The notes beneath the pieces were generated by a model. It had not been told where the DNA came from, made no database searches, and was given only the letters and a program-made list of their open reading frames with translations. A stretch of DNA of 64,000 bases, from NCBI GenBank assembly GCA_016169945.1, contig JADLSH010000293.1:1302001-1366000 (forward strand), written 5' to 3'. The DNA comes from Trachythela sp. YZ-2020. Taxonomy: Eukaryota; Cnidaria; Anthozoa; Malacalcyonacea; Clavulariidae. Position 1 is the stretch's first letter, and the number at the start of each line of letters is the position of its first letter. This document shows positions 54,665 through 64,000 of this stretch, one piece after another. Both the position numbers and the translations under genes were made by a program.

Positions 54665-55545
54665 TCCCCGAGCCGGCGCGAAGCGCCGTGCGAGGGTACT
54701 AATTCCGCTCGGAGATTTACACCCGGGTATGTGAAAACATTGTGGAATGCAAAGTCGTCCGCCATTTTTTTTTGTCATGGACTCGACCTTTTCGTAAGTT
54801 ATGCGCATGCGCAAGTTCAAGCCGAGTGAAAACTTCGATTATTTGCAAACTTTTTTCAAAAAAGTTTTGCACTCATTTTATAAGTAAGTCTCCATGTAAG
54901 TAAGTTTATATGTTTGTCTCCAAAACAAAATAAAATTATTTAGAGGACAAATTAACAAGAGGAAAAACAGTCGAAAGACCGAAAAAGGAGCGTTTTAAAC
55001 AGGCAAGTGTCTATTTTGCATGCTTACTTTGCCGATTTTTTAACGTAGCATGCAGTATAGTTTGTGAATTTGAAAATGTGTAGATCATTCTGTGTGGTCA
55101 ATACAACATTGACTGATCTTTAATTAAGACTATTTTAGTATTGATTAAAATATGTTATAGAAAAATAAAAACAACAATTAAATCTCAAAAACTTCATATT
55201 TGCAAAAGCAAGTCTGCAAGTGCGAAGTATAAAAATACTCCTCGAAAAGCAGTTGAAGTATTTTGAAAATTTTGAAACGTTTTATGAACGTCTAAAGTTG
55301 AATGTTACAGTAAATCAAAGCTAAAAGAGTACATAATAGCATACCCACTTTATATAGTTGGGCAATTGATAATTTTATAGTTAAAAACAAAATAATATTT
55401 GTACAAATTAAAATATAAAAAATAACAATGTCGCATGTTACCATGGTTACATTCGTCGACTCAGTACTTCATGTTAAAATAACTTTTGGGGAGTAAATTG
55501 TTTGGTTCAAATGGGCGAGGGGATTCTGCATGCATGTATTTCTAG
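54665..55545 (+). mobile_element. Helitron-like element, third copy
   Basis: TCCCCGAGCCGGCGCGAAGC to GCATGCATGTATTTCTAG/T, 881 bp, similar along its length to 42836-43804. The left flanking base is G (CTAG) rather than A. Non-coding. Confidence 0.6.
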
Positions 55546-55547
55546 TA

Positions 55548-55622
55548 ATAGCCATAGTCATGGACTACAGTAATAGTCATGGACTATAGTCATAGTCATG
55601 GACTATATGTAGTGTCACTGAT
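55548..55622. repeat. Short minisatellite ATAGTCATGGACT
   Basis: Four to five units of about 13-18 bp (AATAGTCATGGACTATAGTC and variants). Confidence 0.85.
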
Positions 55623-55901
55623 TTATATATATATCTCATCACCCTTGTTTCAAATAATTTTACTGTGATTCTTAATGAGTAAGCATGTCCTATGAGTGGG
55701 ACGTTTGCAGTAAATCTTTTGTAAATGCAAAAGGACTTGGTCGAATATGGGCGGAAACAGTCCTATCATCAACCACCCCTTGTAAATCTAGTGTTGATAA
55801 TACCGAGCAGCGAATGTAAGAGATCGTTGAAGCACCACACTTACCGCGGTTGAGAAAAGCAACCTATTTTCTGACCAACTAAATCGATTTCTAACTTTTA
55901 A

Positions 55902-56210
55902 AAACAAGATAGATTTTTCAGCCACTGTCCTCCAATTTGTGAAACTCCAGATATTGTTGAACCACTAATCGATCCCAAACTAATCCTTATAACACAACCA
56001 ACCACTCCAAGACCTATCAATATAACACCACCGGTGCATGCAACACCTAAACCTGGCTTTCTCACAACACCTCGAAAAGACAAAGAACGACCCAAACTGA
56101 AACACAGTTTTTTCCACAATTGGGTGGACTCGACTGATTGGAAAGAAAGTGATCTTGTTATAATAACACCCAAGGAAAGAAAGCGATATAAGTCGAGCAA
56201 TAAGATATAG
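55902..56210 (+). other. Unrecognised open frame, 102 codons, Pro/Lys-rich
   Basis: No ATG. It opens after a TAA at 55899 and reads CPPICETPDIVEPLIDPK, QPTTPRPINITPPVHATPKP, FHNWVDSTDWKESDL and TPKERKRYKSSNKI before TAG at 56208. A TTTTTCAG acceptor-like site (55914-55921) could start it as an exon. Composition suggests real or formerly real coding. I cannot assign it; retroelement C-terminus or host exon are both possible. Confidence 0.4.
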
Positions 56211-56883
56211 GCTATAAATTAAGCCATTTGAGTCGCTCGGGGTAAGAAAACTCGTAAGCTTGCAGTTTAAATTTGGTTGCACGTTTTTTAACAGGATCAA
56301 AAGATCACGTGAAGAAACTTGAGGTGCCCAGATCTCACCGACATAAATTCAATTTCTATACTCAACAAAGGCTCAGAAATATATCGAATTATCTATTTCT
56401 ATAAAATTCTAGCTTTTTCAAACCAAACAAGTGAAAACAGGCTGTTTTCTCGAAAATTCAACGCTCTCGTCGTTTCGTCATTTAACAGTGTTCTACATTA
56501 CGCGTTGACTTGTGTATCTTACAAAACTTAATACAGATAAATAGATAAATTGACAGTTCGGAGAAAAATCATTTTGAAAGGTTCCTAAACAAGATGAATA
56601 AAATGTTCTAGCGCTACAATATTAAAAAATTTAATCAGGAATAGTGTTATTAACCACATTAACCGAAAGAATAACGCCTTAAAATCGTCACTGATGTGCA
56701 ACAGGTTTATAGCTCTAAACTGTAGTGGATTACTTTTCACGTGCATGTATGTACTTGTTTCGCTGAGCACTGCTGAGAACAATCATCAATAATCATTAAC
56801 CGTACCCTCAATTCGTTGGATAAGTGAATCTGGCCTTACAAATTATTTGTTAGGAGAGGAGAAAGCCTTTGTGAATCTTTTTT

Positions 56884-57000
56884 GAATGGACAATTATTTT
56901 TATCAAATAGTCGAAGTTCCAACTAGATGTGACAATATTCTTGATTTAATTTCAACTAATACCACGTTAGCTATCTCATCAGCAGAATCTGGTCCGAAAA
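56884..57000 (+). pseudogene. LINE endonuclease fragment
   Basis: MDNYFYQIVEVPTRCDNILD then ISTNTT matches the segment of LINE AP-endonucleases just before the SDH block (typically L-Q-V-x-PTR..NILDL..TN). About 35 codons only. Confidence 0.65.
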
Positions 57001-57344
57001 TAAATATAAATATAATATAATCAAATGTCATTCAAAACTGGTTTAGCTTCTCATTAGCTTCAATTGCATTGAACACCATTGACCAATCATATTCCTTAAT
57101 ATGTTATTGAAAGGATGGTAACGCTGAATCTTTCAGTGGTCTTACTGCTACATTCACTCTGTTCTTCTTGTTTTGACGTTTGTTTTAGATCTCCACCCAA
57201 TTCGTCTATAATGCGATTTCCCTAGATGGTCAGCTCTTTCGGCTCTGGTCTGTCTCGTCTCTCTCTGTTTCCAAGTGACGGGAGTTGAGCTGGGATCTCC
57301 TTTTTGTGTCTACTGTGCGCGCATGCGCACTCGTAGATACATTG

Positions 57345-57675
57345 TAATGCTGCAAAGCGTAAATTACGGAAGTTTAAACATTTACAGGCGTAAATTCCTG
57401 GAAGTTGTTAACTGTTACAGGCGTAAACTCCGAAATATCTTAACATTTACAGGCGTAAACTGTGGAAGTTGTTAACACTTACAACCGTAAATTTTGGAAG
57501 TTGTTGATATTTGCAGCCCTGAGCTAAATATAGCGATTTACAGCCGTAAACTGGCTCTGGAATTTGTCAATATTTGAAAATATTTACAGCCATAAACTAG
57601 CTCGGATAGTTGTTAACATTTACACCGTCAACTCTGAAAGTTGTAAATATTTATAACCGTAAACTCTGGCCTGTC
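57345..57675 (+). repeat. 33-bp minisatellite
   Basis: About ten diverged units of TTTACAGGCGTAAACTCTGG then AAGTTGTTAACA. Unit starts at about 57384, 57417 and 57450 give the 33-bp period. Later units have ACAGCC or ACAACC in place of ACAGGC, and some are longer. Confidence 0.88.
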
Positions 57676-57911
57676 CGCTTTACCAAGCTGACACGCAAAA
57701 GGCGAGATCGCACCTCGTATATCGTTTTTATATATTTTTAAGGTTTGATTCACATGGGAACCGAACCAGCCCGGTTTGACGTGCTCCCGCTTGAGCGAGG
57801 CGAGTTCTGCCTTCCCAGGCTTATGAATTTGAATTTATTAATAAAAACGCATTGCAATCAAAGATTGAATTGCACGATTTTACAATGATGTTATACTATA
57901 AGATATATATA

Positions 57912-58089
57912 TATATATATATAGTCAAATCTGCAGACATGCATGTTTCGCCGTTCAACGGCTCGTCAGTGCAGCTTGTAACGCAGTCTAGATGCGAGTG
58001 ACTTCGTATTTATACACCATACTCTTGCCCTCACCAAGCGCATGTGGTACAATACTCAGACGCATGCGCATCCAGACATGCGTGAAGTG
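57912..58089 (-). repeat. Ribozyme-bearing repeat, copy 2
   Basis: Same repeat as 17814-17994, again starting at a (TA)n tract (57903-57922). Differences are few (a short deletion around ACTAGCTCTTGC and scattered substitutions). Confidence 0.88.
57931..57974 (-). ncRNA. Hammerhead ribozyme, intact core
   Basis: On the minus strand: CTGCA (57974-57970), CTGACGA (57969-57963), stem II GCCGT-TGA-ACGGC, GAAA (57949-57946), stem III ACATGCATGT, GTC, then TGCAG (57935-57931) closing stem I with five pairs. Stem III is fully self-complementary, so both a tight single-molecule fold and a dimeric form are possible. Predicted cut just before 57935 on the minus strand. Confidence 0.88.
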
Positions 58090-58194
58090 TTTATTTATAG
58101 CATATTTACAGCTATAAAAGTTATCTTCTTTCTTTCACTGTCATTAAACCAGTAGTTTCACGATTTCCTGTGTATGAATAGGACTGGCAAATAA

Positions 58195-59440
58195 GGGCCC
58201 GTTTTTGTACAGTTTCATCTTTCTCGCAGAGTCAGGTTCGGGAATACCAGAATGTCATATCGGACTTGCTCACCAGAGGCCGGATATGCGAACAATATAC
58301 CTTCACTAGATCAGGAACTTTGAAGCCAGATCGCTTTAAAACTCTTAAAAAGCACAAACGTTTACATGCTTTGGTACATATTTGGTGGACATGCTCATTC
58401 CATGACAAGTCACTGGTAATAGTAAGGCCAAGTAGCTTAGCTTTGTTGACAACATCCACATTTTGCTGGTTGATCATTAGCTGATTACCCAGATCAAAAG
58501 ACGAGTTCGAGAAGGAAATTCTCAATTCTTTTACCTTTTTCCCATTTAGTTCCATATTATTTCTTTCAACCCACTCGATAGTTCTAGATAGCGCTGAATC
58601 AAGTTTAGACCTTGTGTTTTGCAGTACAATTTCAAATAGAGTAGAATCATCCACATATTTAACTGTGTTCCTACAAGGTTTCATGTCATTGATCATCACC
58701 AAGAACAACAAAGGACCAAGCTTGGTACCCTGTGGTACTCCCGCATGAATACTTACCCAATTGGAAGTACAGTACATTGATTTAGCTTGACACCTTATTG
58801 GCGGCCAGAGAGAAACGCAATGACCCAGTTAATCAATACAGGGTGGACATTCATGTATCTTAATTTGTCAATCAGCAAATTATGGTCGATCTTATCGAAT
58901 GCTTTAGAAAAATCTAGTAAACATACTCTGACCAAGGATCCGGATATATCAAGTGCATCGAACCATTGAGCATCAGTAGTGCAAGAGTTTTTTATAGAGC
59001 CAAACTGGTAAGGGTCTATCATGTGGGATATCGAGTCCAACAGCCATTTACAAATGAAGGACTCCAGAACTTTACTCATTACAGGCGTCAGCGAGATTGG
59101 TCGAAGATCGGATTCGGCATGTCTAACTGGAGTTGTTTTAGGGCACGGTATAACATCTGCGCTTCTCCAAATTTCTGGCAAACATGCTTCCTCAACCGAA
59201 GCATTAAAAATGGAGCACAATGGGAGGCTTAGAATGTGTAAAAAATCCCTTAATATCCAATTAGGGAGATTATCAGGGCCAGTTGCTTTGTGATATTTAA
59301 TCTTAGATAATTCGCGGTCCACTTCGTCCACTGTGATTCTGTATAAATTCGGGATGTAAGTAGTAATTGGCACTGCACTTAATTTAGGTATATCAGTAGT
59401 TGCCTGAATGTAATTAGCGGTTAGCTGATATGAATGCAAT
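58195..59440 (-). pseudogene. LINE ORF2 reverse transcriptase, minus strand
   Basis: From 59439: TVDEVDRELSKIKYHKATGP then DNLPNWILRD (RT motif 0/1), SDLRPISLTPVMSKVLE (motif 2), LLDFSKAFDKIDHNLL (motif A), then a frameshift at 58795-58777, VPQGTKLGPLLFLVMIND (motif B), KYVDDSTLFEIV (motif C, YVDD intact), MELNGKKVKELRISF, LLGLTITSDLSWNEHV, and LVKVYCSHIRPLV to a stop at 58232. The endonuclease and the end of ORF2 are absent, so the copy is truncated at both ends. One frameshift; otherwise well preserved. CR1/L2-like by motif spacing (inference). Confidence 0.9.
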
Positions 59441-60475
59441 TAGCCCTGTATACCGGGCAGAAAACCGAGTGACAGCGCATGCTTTATATATTCGGCCGAA
59501 AAACTGTATTAAAAATCAAAACAAAGTATGGAGTTAACGAATTTAGGTCTCCTGAAGCAGTTGTCGACAATAAAAATAAAAATCTCGCGGGAATTTCTTG
59601 CCAGAACTTGCGGGCAAGCCCGCCTAATATAAAGCAAATAACGAATTGACGGCTTAGCCTGGCTCGTATGAACAGATCCTTTCAATTCAGCATGTTACCA
59701 TTTTCTACACGCGCGGTCAGAGTACACTGTTGCCTATGACATTATCACCAAGTACGTCGTTGAATATGTTGAGAGCCACTGTAGATTGGGTGTTTATCTG
59801 TTTCAACTGTGCGAAGTTCGAAAAGACGTTCGCTTCTGCTTCCATAACTCGATTAACAAACCTGTCTTGTTATGAATTTAGCTGCAACGCAATTAAAATC
59901 TTCTACAAAGTATGAATGCTTTATACAAAAATCATTACCAAAAATGGTGGGATTGTAACGGGACAAAAGGAAGGTGTTCCCGAGTGAAGGAAGTGGAAGC
60001 ACCGTCCAAGATGGCGGATGTCTTTTTTTAAACTGCGAAAACATTGAAAAATTTCGTCTAAATTCTTAGTTCTTTTAACTGGCTGTCCTTGAAATTTTGT
60101 CAAATTTTACTTCTGACGTGTCGCATCGTCTTTGTGAGCATTTATTTTTTTACAAAAGTTACTGGATAAGCTTGAAATACTGATCAATTGACATGGTGGT
60201 CTACATCATTAAAATTTCATTGCTGTATCAATTATAGCGCGTGGAAGTGATTCAACACATTACTCCAGGTTACGCTGGGTTACCGAAAAGGATTCGTGCA
60301 GTTCGACTCAAATACTCAATATAACTTTTGATATTAAATAATTATTTTGGCAAAAAATCTAGCAGATTTGAAAAGCTTCGTAGCAGATGATTTAAAGTTC
60401 AAAGGTAAATTGTCCTCCCCTGGAGTTGATACCAAACAATTTAAAAGCATAGACGTATTACTGAAATGGTAAGGT
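59441..60475. other. Nothing recognisable
   Basis: No supported gene. A frame at 59730-59915 is unrecognised. Confidence 0.45.
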
Positions 60476-60479
60476 CCTA

Positions 60480-61430
60480 AAAAAAGAAGCTCATGATAGA
60501 GAAAGACAGAAATGAAAACAGTTTAGCGAACATACTTATGGGTCTATGTCGTAGTAACAATGAAGTTAACAGGGATACTGACATGGCCGAAACCTGACTG
60601 CAGAACAAAAAAGCTGAACTGACCGCTATTAAACTAGAGCTGCTTACGGTATGGGTTTTATTAAACGGCATGCAAGATACTCTACCGGTTAAATTAGAAG
60701 AATTGGTGTCTACCTACGATAGCAAAGTTGAAACTATGGGACTTGACTTTACTAAGCCGATCTCTACATTTGAAAATAATATAGAACTTTTAAATGCAAA
60801 GCTAAATTAAGCTAATATTCATGTACTCGACCGCCTGACTATTAATGAAAACGCACCTTCAAACCGAATGTCCAATCCAGCTGTTGACAAGAGAGATGTA
60901 AGTACACAAACACGTCCAAGCATAACTGTGCACAAAAACGAGAGAGTTTCAGATATTCCACAAGAAGATGACTTCAGTTCAGTGGACGAAATTCCTAGCA
61001 ATGTTACCTTGCAAATTTTGGACGGTTCGGAACCTGACACACGTGTAGACTCACGTGTAGATTTTCAGTGGAGAAAATCCCCAATAATGTTATCGTGCAA
61101 ATTTCGGACGTTTCTCAACTTGCTTCAGATGTTATCTTCGATGAATATGAGAGTTTCTCGCATGTCATCGGGAGTCCTGAATCTGAATCAGTCATAGAAC
61201 ATAATAAACAAATACAAAATTCGGAGAGCTCAGAACCTGACAAACGTGTGCAATGTGCTTCGGATGTTGAAATTTCCGATGTTGTCATTCAAACAACAAA
61301 TGATCAAAACACGTCTCCTGTTGGCAAGGACGAATACACACGGCGAAGTAAACATCATGTTCAAGAACAGAATCAAGGCCAACGACAACGCATTCCAATT
61401 CGAATCACTTATTCACATGCAATTATTTAA
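60480..61430 (+). pseudogene. Probable LINE ORF1 remnant
   Basis: Frames at about 60480-60810 (KDRNENSLANILMGLCRSN, KLEELVSTYDSKVETMGLDF) look helical. From 60868 the reading is acidic and repetitive (VSDIPQEDDFSSVDEIPSNV, SEPDTRVDSRV), shifting frame at about 61065 to IVQISDVSQLASDVIFDEY and ending KHHVQEQNQGQRQRIPIRI, stop near 61430. It precedes a LINE endonuclease and is probably the same element's ORF1. No diagnostic domain. Confidence 0.4.
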
Positions 61431-61454
61431 ATATTATTTATATTCCATTGCCAG

Positions 61455-62522
61455 CTCCACCGATACCGATTCTTCTTTTTCAATGCACGATCTCTAAAAA
61501 ACAAGACTGCTTTTTTGTGGATGAAATTCTTGATGGCACAATATTGACTTATGACTTGTAACCTATACTTGGTTGAAAGAAAAAGGCAATGTTAGTATTG
61601 GTGAATTTGTCCACTGTGCTATTCTTTTAAAATTTTTCCACGACAAACTGACAGTTTGGGTTGGCGGAACAGGCGTCATGTTCAACACCAGTTAAGTCTC
61701 TCTTCTGCATGCCGGAGAGAAACGGTCGTTTGAATACTCTGAGAGGAACTTTGTTCTATCTGGTCGCTCTATGAACGTTGTTGCTGTCTATCGTCCACCA
61801 GTTGTTCCTAGTGCATTTTTTGAATAATTTTCTAACTATCTTGAAAACATTGTTATGTGCTCGAAAATATTATTAATCACCGGAGACTTTAATTTTCACA
61901 TGGATGATTTAACTGACACTGACACTGAAATATTCATTGACATGTTGGAAACATTTGGGCTGAAGCAACATGTCATGGTCCCAACACATTCGTTAAATCA
62001 CATATTGGACATACTGATTTCTACATCCTCAAATGATGTTAAAATCTCTTCGATAGAGGCCACTTTCTTTCTGTCAGATCATTGTTTTGTGGAATGCGGT
62101 TTATCGACTCCTCCTCCAGACCGCTCTTTTAAAAAAAATAGTTTCGTGAGACAAAAAGATTAACCTTGACGAATTCAGAGCTGATATTACAGAATCCGAA
62201 CTTGCTTAATGAAAGTTGGTCCAACCTAGATGATCTGACAGAGTGTTATAATGACACGCTATTGTGCTCTCTAGATAAACACGCCCCTCTCCAAAGAAAG
62301 ATCATTTGTAGCTAAGCGAAGAGTGTCATGGTTCAGTGAAGAACTTAAGCATTAAAAACAAAGCGCAGGAAATTAGAAAGAAAGATGAGAAAATCTAAAC
62401 AAGAACTTGATAGGATTGAATATCGCACGATGTGCAATAAATACTCTGCTTTACTTAATAAAGCTTGAAATAAACATACTTACCTCATTGATCGATGCTC
62501 AAGTGATCCGAAGAAACTGAAA
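61455..62522 (+). pseudogene. LINE ORF2 endonuclease, 3'-truncated
   Basis: LKNKTAFFVDEILDG-like start (about 61495), GGTGVMF (about 61665), MNVVAVYRPPVVPSAFF (about 61770), LLITGDFNFHMDDL (61870-61910, catalytic GDFN), ETFGLKQHVMVPTHSLNHIL (62010), SDHCFVECGLS (62077), then linker pieces KYSALLNKA and LIDRCSSDPKKLKLL at about 62440-62520. Stops and shifts throughout. At about 62523 the sequence changes abruptly to Gypsy gag. Confidence 0.85.
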
Positions 62523-63302
62523 TTGTTGCCAATTTAAACCAGTGCGATTCTGAGGACAAAGCCGCGTTTCTCGCCGCAAGTTTGAGAGGAATAGCCCACA
62601 CAGTGTTATCTAACCTTCCCCAAGAAAGTCAATGTAATTTTCGTGCACTTGTTGTCGCCTTAGAAAGTCGTTTCGGTAACAAGAAGCAAGTTGAATTGAA
62701 TTGAGCTAAATTGAAGAATCGTACATGGAAACGGGATGAAAGCTTACCAGAACTGGCTATGGAGAGATTATCAAAGTTGGCCTATACCTGATAGCTCGAC
62801 TACGATGTTGGAAGTGACTTGTAAAGAACAGTTTATTGATGCCCTTGATGACGATGATATCCAGCTTAAAGTGGCACTGTATCGTCCCCAGTCCTTACAC
62901 TCTACGTTGGAAACCGGGCTCGAGCTCGAATCGTTTCTGTTAGCAAGTCGACGTCGCAATCGGTCTATTCGGGGTACACGAGCTACGTGTAGAGTCTACC
63001 CCAACACGAAAACCGGTCCGCGTGTTAACCAGATAATTTGCGCTACCTACGGATTTGATTACGGATTGAAGCAACTGACGAAAATGATGCAACATTATTT
63101 TCCAATGGCGCAGAGCGAAAGATACCCAAAAGTTCGCGGACCATTCAAAGGGAATTGTTGGAAATGTGATAAAGAAGGACATCGCCAACGCGATTGTGCC
63201 GAAGAGATCGAAAGCACGGGAGTAGGGAAACGGAAAGTAGCCGTTTTGGTGGGCAAAACTCGGTTCAACAACGAAGTGCCCATAAAAAAGAAGCTAATTT
63301 AG
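62523..63302 (+). pseudogene. Gypsy gag, 5'-truncated
   Basis: Gag of a Ty3/Gypsy element. CDSEDKAAFLAASLRGIAHT and CNFRALVVALESRFGNKKQ belong to the capsid region. After stops near 62700 and 62790 the frame continues with LEVTCKEQFIDALDDDDIQL, then a CCHC zinc knuckle GNCWKCDKEGHRQRDCAEE (about 63155-63215) that binds RNA, and ends at TAG 63300. The N-terminus and 5' LTR are missing, because the sequence joins a LINE at 62523. The copy is decayed at the 5' side but clean over the last 500 bases. Confidence 0.85.
63284..63290 (+). promoter_or_regulatory. Slippery heptamer A AAA AAG at gag/protease overlap
   Basis: In the gag frame the codons read ATA AAA AAG, ten bases before the gag stop. 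Slipping back one base gives AAA AAA GAA in the protease frame, which is open. This is the classical -1 ribosomal frameshift signal. No downstream pseudoknot was established by eye. Confidence 0.55.
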
Positions 63303-63541
63303 AATTTTGTGACGGACTGATCTTAAATGCATTTTTAGAAGGTACTGATGTGCAGATGGTCGTGGATACTGGTAGCAGAATAACAGTAGCGCATCCATGT
63401 GTTATAGAAGAACTTGGACTAACCGGAAAAATTTGCAACTCGGCCGTGTTGTATATAAAAACGGTGACTGGACAGAAGATTCCTATTCCTTGCACCATTA
63501 AATTGAAGTTAGGCGTTGCTCGTGAGGAGTTGTTTCATTAA
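63291..63541 (+). CDS. Gypsy aspartic protease
   Basis: In the -1 frame relative to gag: FLEGTDVQMVVDTGSRITVA holds the retroviral-type DTGS active site, followed by IKTVTGQKIPIP and LKLGVAREELF, stop at 63539. It processes the Gag-Pol polyprotein. The usual C-terminal ILG/GRD-like motif is not evident, and the stop separates it from RT, which is in another frame, so the copy is probably not functional. Confidence 0.8.
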
Positions 63542-63624
63542 ACTCAGAGCAAAACAACGAGTTGTACAAACTTCTACGGCGAAATGTAGACGTGTTTTCA
63601 ACGAGACGAGACGATTTATGGTGG

Positions 63625-64000
63625 ACAAGCGAAGTGCGGCACCGTATTCAAACAGGAAAGCCGCTCCGATTAAGCAAGCCCCTAGAAGACTACTACGAGC
63701 GAAGCAAAAAGAAGCCAGCAAGGCCATAGATAACTTGAAGGAAGAAGGAATCATAGATCCATCCCACAGTCCTTGGCCCTCACCTGTGGTGCTCGTAAGG
63801 AAGAAAGAAGGAAGCACACGATTTTGCGTGGATTACAGCAAACTGGACGAGGTTACTCGGAAAGATTCGTATCCGTTACTTAGAATAAAGAACACTATAA
63901 ATAACCTCGCTGGATCGAAATTATTCTACACCCTGAAACTTAGTAGTGGATATTGGCAGATAAAGATGGATCCACAGCATAATGAGAAGACAGCATTAGC
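63625..64000 (+). CDS. Gypsy reverse transcriptase, N-terminal part (cut by window end)
   Basis: Open to the window edge. SAAPYSNRKAAPIKQAPRRL, SKAIDNLKEEGIIDPSHSPW, PSPVVLVRKKEGSTRFCVDY (RT motif 1), KLDEVTRKDSYPLLRI, LFYTLKLSSGYWQIKMDPQ (motif 2). At the first catalytic position, TLKLSSGYWQI has K-L where D-L is usual, so a key Asp codon may be altered here (YTLDL to YTLKL). The YVDD block lies beyond the window. Ty3/Gypsy by this pattern. Confidence 0.9.

Overview
This is an AT-rich, gene-poor stretch of an invertebrate animal genome. My best guess is a cnidarian, probably an anthozoan, but this rests only on the mix of families seen: a CR1-like LINE with an esterase-type (SGNH) ORF1, Penelope-like elements (PLEs) with hammerhead ribozymes, Ty3/Gypsy elements, MITEs, an SRCR exon, and a gene family carrying a YYDDIEVANPLGSK motif that I associate with cnidarian and fish predicted proteins. 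Exons are short and bounded by splice-like GT/AG sites, simple repeats are long, and there is no operon-like organisation.

Left part (1-21 kb). A decayed CR1-like LINE (about 1589-6316) carries two later insertions. One is a hAT-like element at 2104-3383 with an exact 8-bp target duplication. The other is an unclassified 1.2-kb insertion at 4800-5988 with a 6-bp duplication. Removing each insertion rejoins the LINE reading frame. Then come a 48-bp minisatellite, two GGGGCC/GGCCCC-rich blocks, several foldback MITEs, a tRNA-Asn-like inverted repeat, a cluster of hammerhead ribozymes next to (TA)n tracts near 17.3-17.9 kb, and a 650-bp pentanucleotide array.

Middle (21-46 kb). Two large imperfect palindromes dominate (21.2-24.7 kb and 38.0-42.1 kb). 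In the first, two elements sit in only one arm, so the other arm preserves the empty sites. Between the palindromes lie a nearly full-length Penelope-like element (29.4-32.25 kb) with pseudo-LTRs and a hammerhead in each, and exons of the YYDDIEVANPLGSK-family gene (33.7-36.6 kb), whose first visible intron holds a Harbinger-like MITE. Two Helitron-like elements, apparently one inside the other, follow the second palindrome.

Right part (45-64 kb). A second PLE fragment with a GIY-YIG domain, one SRCR terminal exon on the minus strand, decayed Gypsy and LINE fragments on both strands, another Helitron-like copy, a second copy of the 17.8-kb ribozyme repeat, and finally a Gypsy element (gag, protease, start of RT) with a slippery A AAA AAG heptamer at the gag/protease overlap. 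This last element runs off the window edge.

The SRCR exon and perhaps the 33.7-36.6 kb exons are the only plausible non-transposon genes. The window is mainly a record of nested transposition. Its most notable feature is the number of self-cleaving hammerhead or hammerhead-like motifs from at least four repeat families.
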